A stretch of DNA of 64,000 bases from Myxococcota bacterium. Lineage in GTDB: Bacteria; Myxococcota_A; UBA9160; UBA4427. The translations under genes were made by a program, and so were the position numbers. The notes below the pieces were generated by a model, which saw only the letters and a program-made list of their open reading frames with translations, searched no databases and was not told the DNA's origin. Within the stretch, counting starts at the first letter, position 1; each line of letters begins with the position of its first letter. This document shows positions 55,133-63,905 of this stretch, in pieces. Location of the stretch: contig JAWKRT010000005.1 of the NCBI GenBank assembly GCA_041389495.1, positions 124,001 through 188,000 on the forward strand, written 5' to 3'.

Positions 55133-57319
55133 ATGCTGCGCTTCAACGACATCCTCGACCGCATGCTCGAGAGCCAGCCCGACGTCGACGTCGCGCTGCT
55201 GCAGCGGGCGTACGTGTTCTCCGCCAAGGTGCACGAGGGCCAGGAGCGGCTCTCGGGCGAGCCGTATCTCGTGCATCCGCTCGAGGTCGCCGGCCTGCTC
55301 GTCGACATGCACGCGGACGACGTGACCGTCGCCGCGGGCCTCCTGCACGACACGCTCGAGGACACGCTGACGACGCGCGACGAGCTCGAGCGCAGCTTCG
55401 GCGAGCCGGTCGCCTTCCTGGTCGAGGGCCTCACGAAGATCGCGAAGCTCGAGTTCACGTCGGCGCGCGAACGGCAGGCCGAGAACTTCCGCAAGATGCT
55501 GATCGCGATGTCGAAGGACATCCGCATCCTGCTCGTGAAGCTCGCCGATCGCCTGCACAACATGCGCACGCTCGAGCACATGCGCGAGGACTCGGCGCGG
55601 CGCATCGCGCAGGAGACGCTCGACATCTACGTGCCGCTCGCGCACCGGCTCGGCATGCAGTGGGTGAAGCGCGAGCTCGAGGACCTCGCGTTCCGCACGC
55701 TCCACCCCGACATCGCGGCCGAGCTCGAGTCGCAGCTCGCCGGCCGGCGCGACGAGCGCGAGCGCTACATCGAGGAGGTCATCGGCGTCCTGTCGGCGAA
55801 GCTCGCGCAGGCGGAGGTGCCGGCCGAGGTCGTGGGCCGCGTCAAGGACGTCGCGTCGATCCACGCGAAGATGGAGGCGCAGGCGCTCTCGCTCGACGAG
55901 CTCTACGACGTGATCGCGTTCCGCATCGTGATCGAAGGCTCGGTGGCCGCCTGCTATCACGCGCTCGGCCTCGTCCACACCACGTGGCGCCCCGTGCCCA
56001 CGCGCTTCAAGGACTACATCGCGAACCCGAAGCCGAACGGATACCAGTCGCTGCACACGACCGTGATCGGGCCCTACGGCGAGCGCATGGAGGTGCAGAT
56101 CCGCACGCGCGAGATGCACCGCGACGCCGAGCTCGGGATCGCCGCACACTGGAAGTACAAGGCCGGTCGCATCGACGCCGGCAAGGACGACGCGAAGTTC
56201 GCGTGGCTGCGCCAGCTGCTCGAGTGGCAGCGCGAGATCGCCGACCCGCACGAGTTCCTCGACGCCGTGAAGGTCGACCTCTTCCCGGACGAGGTCTTCG
56301 TGTTCACGCCGCGCGGCGAGGTGATGAACCTGCCCGTGAACGCGACCGCGCTCGACTTCGCGTACGCCATCCACAGCGACATCGGCGACCACTGCTCGGG
56401 CGCGCGCGTGAACGGGCGCCAGGTGCCGCTCCGCCACGCGCTCCACGACGGCGACACGGTCGAGATCCAGACGAGCCCGACGCAGTTCCCGCGCCGCGAC
56501 TGGCTCGAGTTCGCCGTGTCGAGCAAGGCGCGCGCGCGCATCCGCCACGCGATCCGCCACGCGCAGCGCGAGCGCAGCCGGGAGATCGGCCGCGGCATCC
56601 TCGAGTCCGAGCTCAAGCGCCGCGGGCTCGCGCTCGCGCGCTTCGAGAAGGGCGGACAGCTCGCCGAGCTCACGGCCTCGACGCTCAAGCGCGGCGGCTC
56701 GGTGGCGGACCTCTACTCCGCGATCGCCTACGGGCGGCAGTCGGCCGGACCGATCGCGACCGCCCTCGAGAAGACGCTCGGCGCCGCGGCCGCCGAGCCG
56801 ACGCCGGCGCCCCCTGCGCCCGCGGCGCCGTCGCGCTCGCTGCGCTCGCTGTTCCGGCGCGAGCGCCGCGACGCCGACCGGCCGGGCGTCGTGGTGAGCG
56901 GCCACCCCGACGTGCTGGTGCGCTTCGGCGGGTGCTGCGAGCCGCTGCGCGGGGACGAGGTGACGGGCTTCGTCACGCGCGGCCGCGGCGTCACCGTGCA
57001 CACGAAGGATTGTCCGCGCATCTTCGAGCTCGACCCCGAGCGCCGCATCGAGGTCGACTGGGACGACGGCGGCGACGAGATGCGCAAGGCGCGCGTGCGC
57101 ATCCTGTCGCGCGACCGGCCGGGCATCCTGGCGGAGATCAGCCGCTCGATCTCGGCGGCCGGCATCAACATCGGCTCGGCCAAGATCACGACGGAGTCGG
57201 GCGGGCCGGCCGTGCTCGAGTTCGAGCTCTGGGTGAAGGGCGTCGGTCAGCTCCGCGACGTGCTGAAGCAGGTCGAGAAGGTGAAGGGCGTGCAGTCGGC
57301 CGAGCGCGTCCGCACATGA
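55133..57319 (+). CDS. Bifunctional (p)ppGpp synthetase/hydrolase (Rel/SpoT)
   Basis: 728 aa. The HD hydrolase domain is intact (EPYLVHPLEVAGLLVDMHAD, LLHDTLEDT near 72). The synthetase domain has RFKDYIANPKPNGYQSLHTT (about 290; the RxKD form of bifunctional enzymes). TGS (DEVFVFTPRGEVMNLPVNAT, about 385-450) and ACT (KARVRILSRDRPGILAEISR, about 650-725) complete it. It makes and degrades the alarmone, so one enzyme may suffice. The Cys-rich RFGGCCEPLRGDEV is the zinc-finger/conserved-Cys region. Overlaps the GT2 gene by four bases. Confidence 0.95.
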   Translation: MLRFNDILDRMLESQPDVDVALLQRAYVFSAKVHEGQERLSGEPYLVHPLEVAGLLVDMHADDVTVAAGLLHDTLEDTLTTRDELERSFGEPVAFLVEGLTKIAKLEFTSARERQAENFRKMLIAMSKDIRILLVKLADRLHNMRTLEHMREDSARRIAQETLDIYVPLAHRLGMQWVKRELEDLAFRTLHPDIAAELESQLAGRRDERERYIEEVIGVLSAKLAQAEVPAEVVGRVKDVASIHAKMEAQALSLDELYDVIAFRIVIEGSVAACYHALGLVHTTWRPVPTRFKDYIANPKPNGYQSLHTTVIGPYGERMEVQIRTREMHRDAELGIAAHWKYKAGRIDAGKDDAKFAWLRQLLEWQREIADPHEFLDAVKVDLFPDEVFVFTPRGEVMNLPVNATALDFAYAIHSDIGDHCSGARVNGRQVPLRHALHDGDTVEIQTSPTQFPRRDWLEFAVSSKARARIRHAIRHAQRERSREIGRGILESELKRRGLALARFEKGGQLAELTASTLKRGGSVADLYSAIAYGRQSAGPIATALEKTLGAAAAEPTPAPPAPAAPSRSLRSLFRRERRDADRPGVVVSGHPDVLVRFGGCCEPLRGDEVTGFVTRGRGVTVHTKDCPRIFELDPERRIEVDWDDGGDEMRKARVRILSRDRPGILAEISRSISAAGINIGSAKITTESGGPAVLEFELWVKGVGQLRDVLKQVEKVKGVQSAERVRT

Positions 57320-58092
57320 GGCCGCGGCTCTCGGTGTGCGTGATCGCGTGCGACGAGGAGCACGTCCTGCCGCGCTGTCTCGACGCGATCGCCTTCGCCG
57401 ACGAGCTCGTCGTCGTGATCGACGCCAAGAGCAGCGACCGCAGCGAGTCCATCGCGCGCTCGCGCGCGCAGCGCGTCGAGGTGCGGCCCTACGACGGCGA
57501 CATCGGGCAGAAGAGCGCGTGCACGAGCCTCGCGACCGGCGACTGGATCCTGGTCGTCGACCCCGACGAGGTCGTGCGGCCCGAGCTCGCGCGCGAGATC
57601 GCCGCGCGGGTGGCGGACGACGGAGGCGGCCGAGCGGGCTTCGAGATCGACCGTCTCACGTGGCATCTCGGCCGCTGGATCCGCCACGGCGACTTCCACC
57701 CGGACTGGACGCTGCGCCTGTTCCGCCGCGACGCGCATGCCTGGCAGGGCCGCGACCCGCACGGCCGCGTGGCCGTGCGCGGCGCGGTCGGTCGCATCCG
57801 CGGCGCGGGCCGCGTGATCGAGCACTACAGCTACCGCGACGTGGCCGACCACGTCGCCCGCGTGCAGCGCTGGAGCGCGCAGGCCGCGCGCGCGCTCCGC
57901 GCCGAAGGGCGGCGCGCGCGCGCGATCGACCTCGCGCTGCGTCCCGCCTGGCGCTTCTTCCGGGGCTTCGTCCTGAAGCGCGGCTTCCTCGACGGCCTCG
58001 CCGGGCTCGAGATCGCGTCGATGAACGCGTTCTACGTGTTCCTCAAATACGCGAAGCTGCGCGAGCTCGAGCGCCTCGAGCGCGGCGGGTGA
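57316..58092 (+). CDS. GT2 glycosyltransferase of the WaaE/KdtX type
   Basis: 258 aa. LSVCVIACDEEHVLPRCLDA (about 5-24), FADELVVVIDAKSSDRSESI, QKSACTSLATGDWILVVDPD (DxD-like VDPDE), DFHPDWTLRLFRRDAHAW. These match the WaaE/KdtX family that adds glucose or another sugar to inner-core heptose. Ends with a hydrophobic/basic helix (FRGFVLKRGFLDGLAG). Overlaps the next gene by four bases. Confidence 0.88.
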   Translation: MRPRLSVCVIACDEEHVLPRCLDAIAFADELVVVIDAKSSDRSESIARSRAQRVEVRPYDGDIGQKSACTSLATGDWILVVDPDEVVRPELAREIAARVADDGGGRAGFEIDRLTWHLGRWIRHGDFHPDWTLRLFRRDAHAWQGRDPHGRVAVRGAVGRIRGAGRVIEHYSYRDVADHVARVQRWSAQAARALRAEGRRARAIDLALRPAWRFFRGFVLKRGFLDGLAGLEIASMNAFYVFLKYAKLRELERLERGG

Positions 58093-59275
58093 AGGTCCTC
58101 TTCGCGACCAGCGACTGGAAGTGGACGGGGCCGGCGGCGCCGATGCTCGAGGCCGCGCGCGCGCTCGCGGCGCGCGGGCACGACGTCGCACTCGCGTGCC
58201 CCGAGGCGCCGGAGGGCGAGCGGGGCGTCGCCGACGAGGCGCGCGCGACCGGCTTCGGGCCTTCGCTCGAGCTCGCGCGCGCGCGCGGCGTGCACCCGCT
58301 CGCCGACGCGCCGGACGCGCGCGCTCGCGGCGCTCGCGCGCGCGCGGCGCTTCGACGTCGCCCACGTCTGGCACACGCGCGCGCACGCGCTCGCGCTGCG
58401 CGCGCGCCTGCGCGCGGCAGGCGCGGCGCTCGTGCGCGCGCACGCCTCGGGCCTGGCGCCTCGCGCCGCCTCGTTCGAGCGCCTGCTCCTCGAGCGCGGC
58501 TGCGACGCGCTCGCGTGCCCGAGCGCGCGCTGCGCGCGCGCACGGCTCGCGAGCGATGGCGCACGGCGTCGCGGGCGCGGTCGACCTCGCGCGCTTCGCC
58601 CCGCGCGCGCCCGCGGCGCGCGCGCGCGTGCGCGCCGGCCTCGGGCTCGACGCCGCGGCACCGCTCTTCGGTGTCGTCGCGCGCATCCAGCGCCACCGTC
58701 GCTTCGACCTCGTGCTCGACGCGGCCGCGGCGCTGCGCGCGCTCGCGCCGGGCGCGCGCATCGCGATCCTCGGGCGCGGCACGCACGCCGAGGCGCTCGT
58801 CGACGCGCCCGTGCGCGCGCGCGGCCTCGGCGACGTCGTCGTGCGGCTCGGTCGGCGCGACGCCGACTACCCGGACGTGCTCGCGGCGCTCGACGCGCTG
58901 CTCTTCCTCGTGCCGGGCTCGGACGGCGGATGCCGCGCGGTGCTCGAGGCCGCCGCGTGCGGCGTGCCCGTCGTCGCGTCGCGTCGCGGCGCGCTGCCGG
59001 AGCTCGTGGCCGCGGGCGGAGCCGCGGCGGGCGTGTGCGTGGACGAGGGCGCCGATGCGATCGCCCGCGCGCTCGCGTCCGTCGCGTGCGCGGGCGACGC
59101 CGCGGCGCGCGAGCGCGCGCGGAGTGCCGTCCGCGCGCACGCGGAGCGCGCCTTCGCGCCGGCGCGGCTCGCGCGCGACCTCGAGGCGCTCTACGAGGCG
59201 GCGCGGGCGCGCCGCGCGGGCGCGCCCGCTCAGACCGACTCGTGCTCCGCCTGCAGCGAGACGAGCTCCCTGTAG
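58089..59275 (+). pseudogene. GT4-type glycosyltransferase gene interrupted by two frameshifts
   Basis: The product is spread over three frames. The N-terminus (GTG 58089: VKVLFATSDWKWTGPAAPML) runs to about 58320. The middle (FDVAHVWHTRAHALALRARL, RAHASGLAPRAASFERLLLE) is in the next frame to about 58558. The C-terminal Rossmann half (HGVAGAVDLARFAP, FGVVARIQRHRRFDLVLDAA, ALLFLVPGSDGGCRAVLEAA) is in the third. Both breaks fall in GC repeats: at 58315-58325 loss of one CG unit would explain it. The coding signal stays good throughout, so recent mutation or a sequence/assembly error are both possible. The last 46 bases overlap the convergent msbA gene. Product role: LPS core or surface glycan. 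Confidence 0.7.
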
Positions 59276-61044
59276 AGACCTTCGCGTGCGACGAGCTCGT
59301 CGTGCGTCCCCTGCTGGACGATGCGGCCGCCCTCGAGCACGAGGATGCGGTCGGCGCGCCGGATCGTGGACAGCCGGTGCGCGATCACGAACACCGTGCG
59401 GCGTCCGCGCAGGGCGTCGAGCGCGTCCTGGACGATGCGCTCGGTCTTGGCGTCGAGCGCGCTCGTCGCCTCGTCGAACACGAGCACCGACGGGTCCTTC
59501 ATCAGCGCGCGCGCGATCGTGATGCGCTGGCGCTGACCGCCCGAGAGCATGACGCCGAACTCGCCGACGGGCGTCTCGTAGCGCTCGGGCAGCTTGTCGG
59601 CGAACTCGTCGACGTGGGCCGTGCGCACGGCGGCCTCGAACGCGGCCTCGTCCGCGCCGGGACGCGCGTAGCGGATGTTCTCGCGGATCGAGGTGTCGAA
59701 CAGGAACGGCTCCTGCGTCACGACCGCGATCTGGTCGAGATAGGAGTCGCGCGTCGCGTCGCGCAGGTCGACGCCATCGATGCGGATCGCGCCCTCGTCC
59801 GGGTCGTAGAAGCGCAGCAGCAGGTCGGCGAGCGTCGTCTTCCCCGCGCCGGTCGGGCCGACGAGCGCGACGACCTCGCCGCGCCGGGCCGAGAACGACA
59901 CGTCGTGGATCACGCGCCTTCCGCGGTAGCCGAAGCTCACGTGGTCGAACACGATCTCGCGCTGCATCGGCCCGATCGCGACGGCGTCGGGGCGGTCGGC
60001 CGCCTCTTCGGGCTCGTCGAGGATCTCGAAGAAGCGCTCGGTCGAGGCGAGCGCGTCCATCAGCTCGGGCCAGCTCTCGGAGACCTTCTTGATCGGCGCG
60101 TAGGTCATCGCGGCCGCGAGCACGAAGGCCGAGAGCCCGCCGACGGTGAGCCCCCAGATGTCGTTCATCACGAGGTAGCCGCCGACGAACACGATGCCGA
60201 TGCCGGTGCCGCTGTTGAGCAGCTCGATCGTCGACCGCGAGAGCGTGCCCTGCAGGACGACCTTCATCTGCTTCTGGTAGAAGCGCCGCGCCGCGGCGTG
60301 GAACGAGTCGCGCTCGAGCGCCTCGCCGCGGAACGCCTTGATCACCTTGATGCCCGACAGGATGTTCGCGAGCCGCTGCGTCACCTCGGACAGCTTCTGC
60401 TGGCGCACGGCCGCCTTCTTGCGGATGCGCCGCGCGAAGAAGCCGAGCACGAGCGCCATGAGCGGCAGCGAGAGCAGCGACAGCAGCATGAGCTTCCACG
60501 ACAGGAAGAGCATCGTCGCGAAGCCGCCGATCACCGAGATGAACGACTGCAGCAGCTCGTAGAAGACGAGCCGGTTCGCGCGCTGCGCCTGGGCGGCGTC
60601 CATCATCGTGCGCGTGAGCGTGTCGCCCGTGTTGACGGAGTGGTGGCGCGTGAGCGGGAGGCGCAGCAGCTTCGCCGTGAGCTCCGTGCGGATGTCGAGC
60701 AGGATGCGGCCGAGCGCGAGCTTCGTGAGGAACGTGCGCCCGAAGAGGCTCACCGGCATGATGAGCACGAGGCCGAGCGCGATCAGCGTGAGGCGCAGGA
60801 AGGCCGCGAAGTCGCCGCTCGGGATGACGTCGTCGAGCAGCGGCTTCAGCAGGTAGGCGCGGCCGTTGCGGCCGAGCGTGAAGAGCAGCGCGAAGCCGGT
60901 CGCCGACAGCAGCAGGGGCAGGTAGGGACGCGCGTAGACGACGGTGCGGCGCAGCAGCGCGAACGCGCTCACCGTGCGGTCGGGAGCGGGCCCCGCGTCG
61001 CCCGCGCCCTCGTCGTCGAGTGCGATGCCGTCGAACGTGTCCAC
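59230..61044 (-). CDS. msbA: Lipid A/LPS flippase-type ABC exporter (MsbA)
   Basis: 604 aa half-transporter, GTG start. TM domain (about 40-320) with six segments (LPLLLSATGFALLFTLGRNG, FISVIGGFATMLFLSWKLML), then NBD: Walker A ALVGPTGAGKTTLADLLL (about 383-400), Q-loop VVTQEPFLFD, signature MLSGGQRQRITIARAL, Walker B VLVFDEATSALD and the H-loop VIAHRLSTI. Flips lipid A-core across the inner membrane. It lies in the same neighbourhood as the other LPS genes but on its own transcript. Alternative: a general lipid/drug ABC exporter. Confidence 0.9.
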   Translation of the reverse strand: MDTFDGIALDDEGAGDAGPAPDRTVSAFALLRRTVVYARPYLPLLLSATGFALLFTLGRNGRAYLLKPLLDDVIPSGDFAAFLRLTLIALGLVLIMPVSLFGRTFLTKLALGRILLDIRTELTAKLLRLPLTRHHSVNTGDTLTRTMMDAAQAQRANRLVFYELLQSFISVIGGFATMLFLSWKLMLLSLLSLPLMALVLGFFARRIRKKAAVRQQKLSEVTQRLANILSGIKVIKAFRGEALERDSFHAAARRFYQKQMKVVLQGTLSRSTIELLNSGTGIGIVFVGGYLVMNDIWGLTVGGLSAFVLAAAMTYAPIKKVSESWPELMDALASTERFFEILDEPEEAADRPDAVAIGPMQREIVFDHVSFGYRGRRVIHDVSFSARRGEVVALVGPTGAGKTTLADLLLRFYDPDEGAIRIDGVDLRDATRDSYLDQIAVVTQEPFLFDTSIRENIRYARPGADEAAFEAAVRTAHVDEFADKLPERYETPVGEFGVMLSGGQRQRITIARALMKDPSVLVFDEATSALDAKTERIVQDALDALRGRRTVFVIAHRLSTIRRADRILVLEGGRIVQQGTHDELVAREGLYRELVSLQAEHESV

Positions 61045-61149
61045 TGCGCTCGGAGCTCCCGTTCCCGTCCCGCGTCGTCGTCGCGGCCGCGATCGCGTGC
61101 CGCCGCGCGCGGGCGCGATCGATCGGCGCCGTGTCTCCGGGGGGTGTCG

Positions 61150-62616
61150 CTAGGCGAGGTCGGCGGCGATCGCGTCGCCCGAGCGCCAGCCGAGCACGAG
61201 ATCGCCCTCGAGGCCGAGGCCCGCCAGGGCCGGGCGGTCGAGACGGTACACCGGGGGGCGGCTCGACACTCGCAGCTCCGCCTCGGCGGGCCACGTGCCG
61301 CCGGCCGGCAGCTCCTCGAGCCATTCGTCGTCGTCCCAGCGCGGAAGCTCCGTGCGGACGCGCTCGAGGCCGGCGGCCGCGAACGGCATGAGCTCGCGCA
61401 GCGCGGCCTCGACGCGCGCGGCCGCGTCGGCGGGCGTCTCGTCGGCGGCGGGGAGCGTGCGGACGACGAGGTCGACGCGCTCGGCGCGCGGGCCCGGCGC
61501 GTGCACGGCGAGGCTCGCGACGCCGTCCTGCGGATCCTTCGCGTCGGGGCGCGTCAGCAGGACGACGCGCGCGCCCATGCCCTCCGGCAGCCCGGCGGCC
61601 GGCGCGCGGTAGTGCAGGACGAGCCGCCGCGCGGCGCCCGGAGCGCGCGCGCCGAGCGCGCGCGCGATCGGCGCGGCGGCGCTCGCATCGTCCGCGCGGC
61701 CGCCGGCGCGCGACGCGGCGTCGGCCGCGATCGCGGCCGCGAGCGCGCTCGGCGACACGGCGACGACGAGCGCCTTGCCGAGCCACACCTCGCCCGATTC
61801 GCGCAGCGCGAGGCCCGGCAGGCCGTTCGCGTTCACGAGCTCGAAGGCGGCGCCGCGCACGCTGCGGAGCTCGCCGTAGAGGCTCTCGACGCGGCGGCGG
61901 AGCACGTCGAGCAGGCCCGGCGACCCGGGCTCGACGCAGGCGCCGCCGGCCTGCGCGTCGCCGAGCACGCGCGCGCACGCCTCGCCGGAGGGCCCGCCGC
62001 TCGCGTGGCCGGCGAGCGCGCGCACCTGCGCGGCGAACACGCGGCCGAGCGCGGCCGGCGCGTTCGCGACCTCCGGCGGGAGGCCGCGCGCTCCGCGCGG
62101 TGCGGTGGCGGGGGCCGGTGCGGCGCCGCGCGCGAGCGCGCGCAGCCCGCCGCTGCGGACGACGGGCGACGCGAGCAGGTGCTGGCGCTCGAGCTCGCCG
62201 GCCTGCGCGAGCGCGTCGACGAGCGCGCGCGCCTCCTCGGGCTTCGCGAGCCCCCACGCGACGAGCTCGTCCGCGCCGTGCGCGAGCCCGCCGACGTCGA
62301 GCCGCAGCTCGGGGCCGACGACCTGGTAGGCGAGAGCGTCGGGCTGGAAGCGGCGGCGATCGATCAGCGGCAGCTTGAGCTCGCGCAGCGTCGCCTCGAG
62401 CGCGCCGCCGTTCTGCGCGCCGGCGAGCAGGAAGGGCTCGCGCAGCGGCGCGGCGAGCTTCGCCGCGGCCTCCTCGCCGACGACGAGCACGCGGTGTCCG
62501 TGGAGGCCGATGCGCGCGGCCGCGACGAGCGCGGGTACGCCGCTCCCGAGCACGATCGCATCCCAGCGGCGCGCTCGGTGGCGCGCGTCGATCGCGATGG
62601 AGCGCAGCGCGCTCAT
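61150..62616 (-). CDS. Rossmann-fold FAD/NAD(P)-binding protein, function unknown
   Basis: 488 aa. Dinucleotide-binding N-terminus WDAIVLGSGVPALVAAARIG (about 18-37), then HRVLVVGEEAAAKL. The C-terminus has an amine-oxidase-like closing motif LVLGWRSGDAIAADLA. The middle is poorly conserved with Ala/Gly-rich stretches. It overlaps the purM stop by four bases (ATGA), so it is translationally coupled to purine synthesis, though no link is known to me. Could be a phytoene-dehydrogenase-like or glycine-oxidase-like enzyme. Confidence 0.6.
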   Translation of the reverse strand: MSALRSIAIDARHRARRWDAIVLGSGVPALVAAARIGLHGHRVLVVGEEAAAKLAAPLREPFLLAGAQNGGALEATLRELKLPLIDRRRFQPDALAYQVVGPELRLDVGGLAHGADELVAWGLAKPEEARALVDALAQAGELERQHLLASPVVRSGGLRALARGAAPAPATAPRGARGLPPEVANAPAALGRVFAAQVRALAGHASGGPSGEACARVLGDAQAGGACVEPGSPGLLDVLRRRVESLYGELRSVRGAAFELVNANGLPGLALRESGEVWLGKALVVAVSPSALAAAIAADAASRAGGRADDASAAAPIARALGARAPGAARRLVLHYRAPAAGLPEGMGARVVLLTRPDAKDPQDGVASLAVHAPGPRAERVDLVVRTLPAADETPADAAARVEAALRELMPFAAAGLERVRTELPRWDDDEWLEELPAGGTWPAEAELRVSSRPPVYRLDRPALAGLGLEGDLVLGWRSGDAIAADLA

Positions 62617-63746
62617 CCCTCGCCCGGGCCGGCCGCGCCGCCCGCGTCCGCCGCGAACCCCGGGTCGAGGAGGAGCGGCGGCTCGCCTTCCTTGCGCCGC
62701 TCGACCGTTCCGATCCGGTAGGCGCGCTCGCCCTGCGCGCGCAGGCGCTCCGCGACGTCCTCGGCCTGGTCGCGCGGCACCGCGAGCACCATGCCGATGC
62801 CGCAGTTGAACACGCGCAGCATCTCGGCCTCGGGGATCTCGCCGTGGCGCTGGATCCACCCGAAGACGCCGGGGCGCGGCCAGGCCGTCGGGTCGATGCG
62901 CGCGCGCACGCCCTTCGGGAGGATGCGGTGGACGTTGCCGTCGAACCCGCCGCCGGTGATGTGCACGATGCCGTTCACGGTGAAGTCGCGGATGACGTTG
63001 AGCACGGGCTTCACGTAGATGCGCGTCGGCGCGAGCAGCGCGCTCGCGAGCGTCTGGTTGGTGCCCTCGAGCTCGCCGAACAGCTCGAACTTCCCGGCCG
63101 CGAGGCCCTCGTCGAGCACGCGGCGCACGAGCGAGTAGCCGTTGCTGTGGAAGCCGCTCGACGCGATGCCGACGAGCGCGTCGCCCTCGCGGACGGTCGA
63201 GCCGTCGATCACCTTGTCGCGGTCGACGACGCCGACGCTGAAGCCGACGAGCTCGAGATCGCCCTCGCCGTACATGCCGGGCATCGTCGCGGTCTCGCCG
63301 CCGAGCAGCGCGCAGCCCGCGCGCTTGCAGCCCTCGGCGAGCCCGCGCAGCGCGTCGGCCGCGATCTTCGTGTCGAGACGACCCATCGCGATGTAGTCGA
63401 GGAAGATCACGGGCTCGGCGCCCTGGACGACGAGGTCGTTCACGACCATCGCGACGCAGTCGATGCCGATGGTGTCGTAGCGGCCGATCTTCGCGGCGAG
63501 CCGGAGCTTCGTGCCGACGCCGTCGGTCGCGGCGACGAAGATCGGATCCGCGTAGCGGTCGGGCGCCTTGAAGAGCCCCGCGAAGCCGCCGATCGACGAC
63601 AGCACCTCCGGCCGGAAGGTGCCGCGCGCGATCTCCTTCACCTCGTCGATGAAGCCCTCGTCGTGGTCGAGGTCGACGCCCGCCGCGGCGTACGCGGGCG
63701 CGCTCGGAGTGCGCGAGGCCTTCGCGCTCGGATCGTCGCTGCTCAT
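62613..63746 (-). CDS. purM: Phosphoribosylformylglycinamidine cyclo-ligase
   Basis: 377 aa enzyme of the fifth purine step (FGAM to AIR, ATP-dependent). VAATDGVGTKLRLAAKI (about 70-86), CALLGGETATMPGMYGEGDL, VGIASSGFHSNGYSLVRRVL and VHITGGGFDGNVHRILPKGV are family motifs. ATG 63746 has GGAAGG upstream; a roughly 25-residue polar N-terminal extension precedes YAAAGVDLDHDEGFIDEVKE. Confidence 0.96.
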   Translation of the reverse strand: MSSDDPSAKASRTPSAPAYAAAGVDLDHDEGFIDEVKEIARGTFRPEVLSSIGGFAGLFKAPDRYADPIFVAATDGVGTKLRLAAKIGRYDTIGIDCVAMVVNDLVVQGAEPVIFLDYIAMGRLDTKIAADALRGLAEGCKRAGCALLGGETATMPGMYGEGDLELVGFSVGVVDRDKVIDGSTVREGDALVGIASSGFHSNGYSLVRRVLDEGLAAGKFELFGELEGTNQTLASALLAPTRIYVKPVLNVIRDFTVNGIVHITGGGFDGNVHRILPKGVRARIDPTAWPRPGVFGWIQRHGEIPEAEMLRVFNCGIGMVLAVPRDQAEDVAERLRAQGERAYRIGTVERRKEGEPPLLLDPGFAADAGGAAGPGEG

Positions 63747-63775
63747 GGAACCTTCCGGGGGAGGATCGGGCCGGA

Positions 63776-63805
63776 TGGGTAGCGAAGTGCCCGCCCCGCT
63801 GCGAC
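63776..63805 (-). promoter_or_regulatory. Candidate purM promoter
   Basis: Minus strand: GTCGCA (63805-63800), 18 bases, TACCCA (63781-63776), about 30 bases before the purM ATG. The -35 is a weak match. Confidence 0.3.
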
Positions 63806-63893
63806 TGCGCGCCCGCGCCGAACGACACGGCGCCCGGCGCGGAGGATGCCCCGCCGCCGCCGGCTTTTCGTCGCGCATTCGCCGGCGGGGGCC

Positions 63894-63899
63894 TAGATT
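63894..63899 (+). promoter_or_regulatory. Possible -10 hexamer before the last GT2 gene
   Basis: TAGATT ends six bases before GTG 63906, placing the transcript start near the start codon. No -35 seen. Confidence 0.28.
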
Positions 63900-63905
63900 G
63901 CGCGC

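Noticed and set aside
58121..59275. The 384-codon frame from ATG 58121 as a complete gene
   Set aside because: Its first roughly 140 residues are Arg/Ala-rich non-protein-like sequence; the true N-terminus lies in another frame from GTG 58089.
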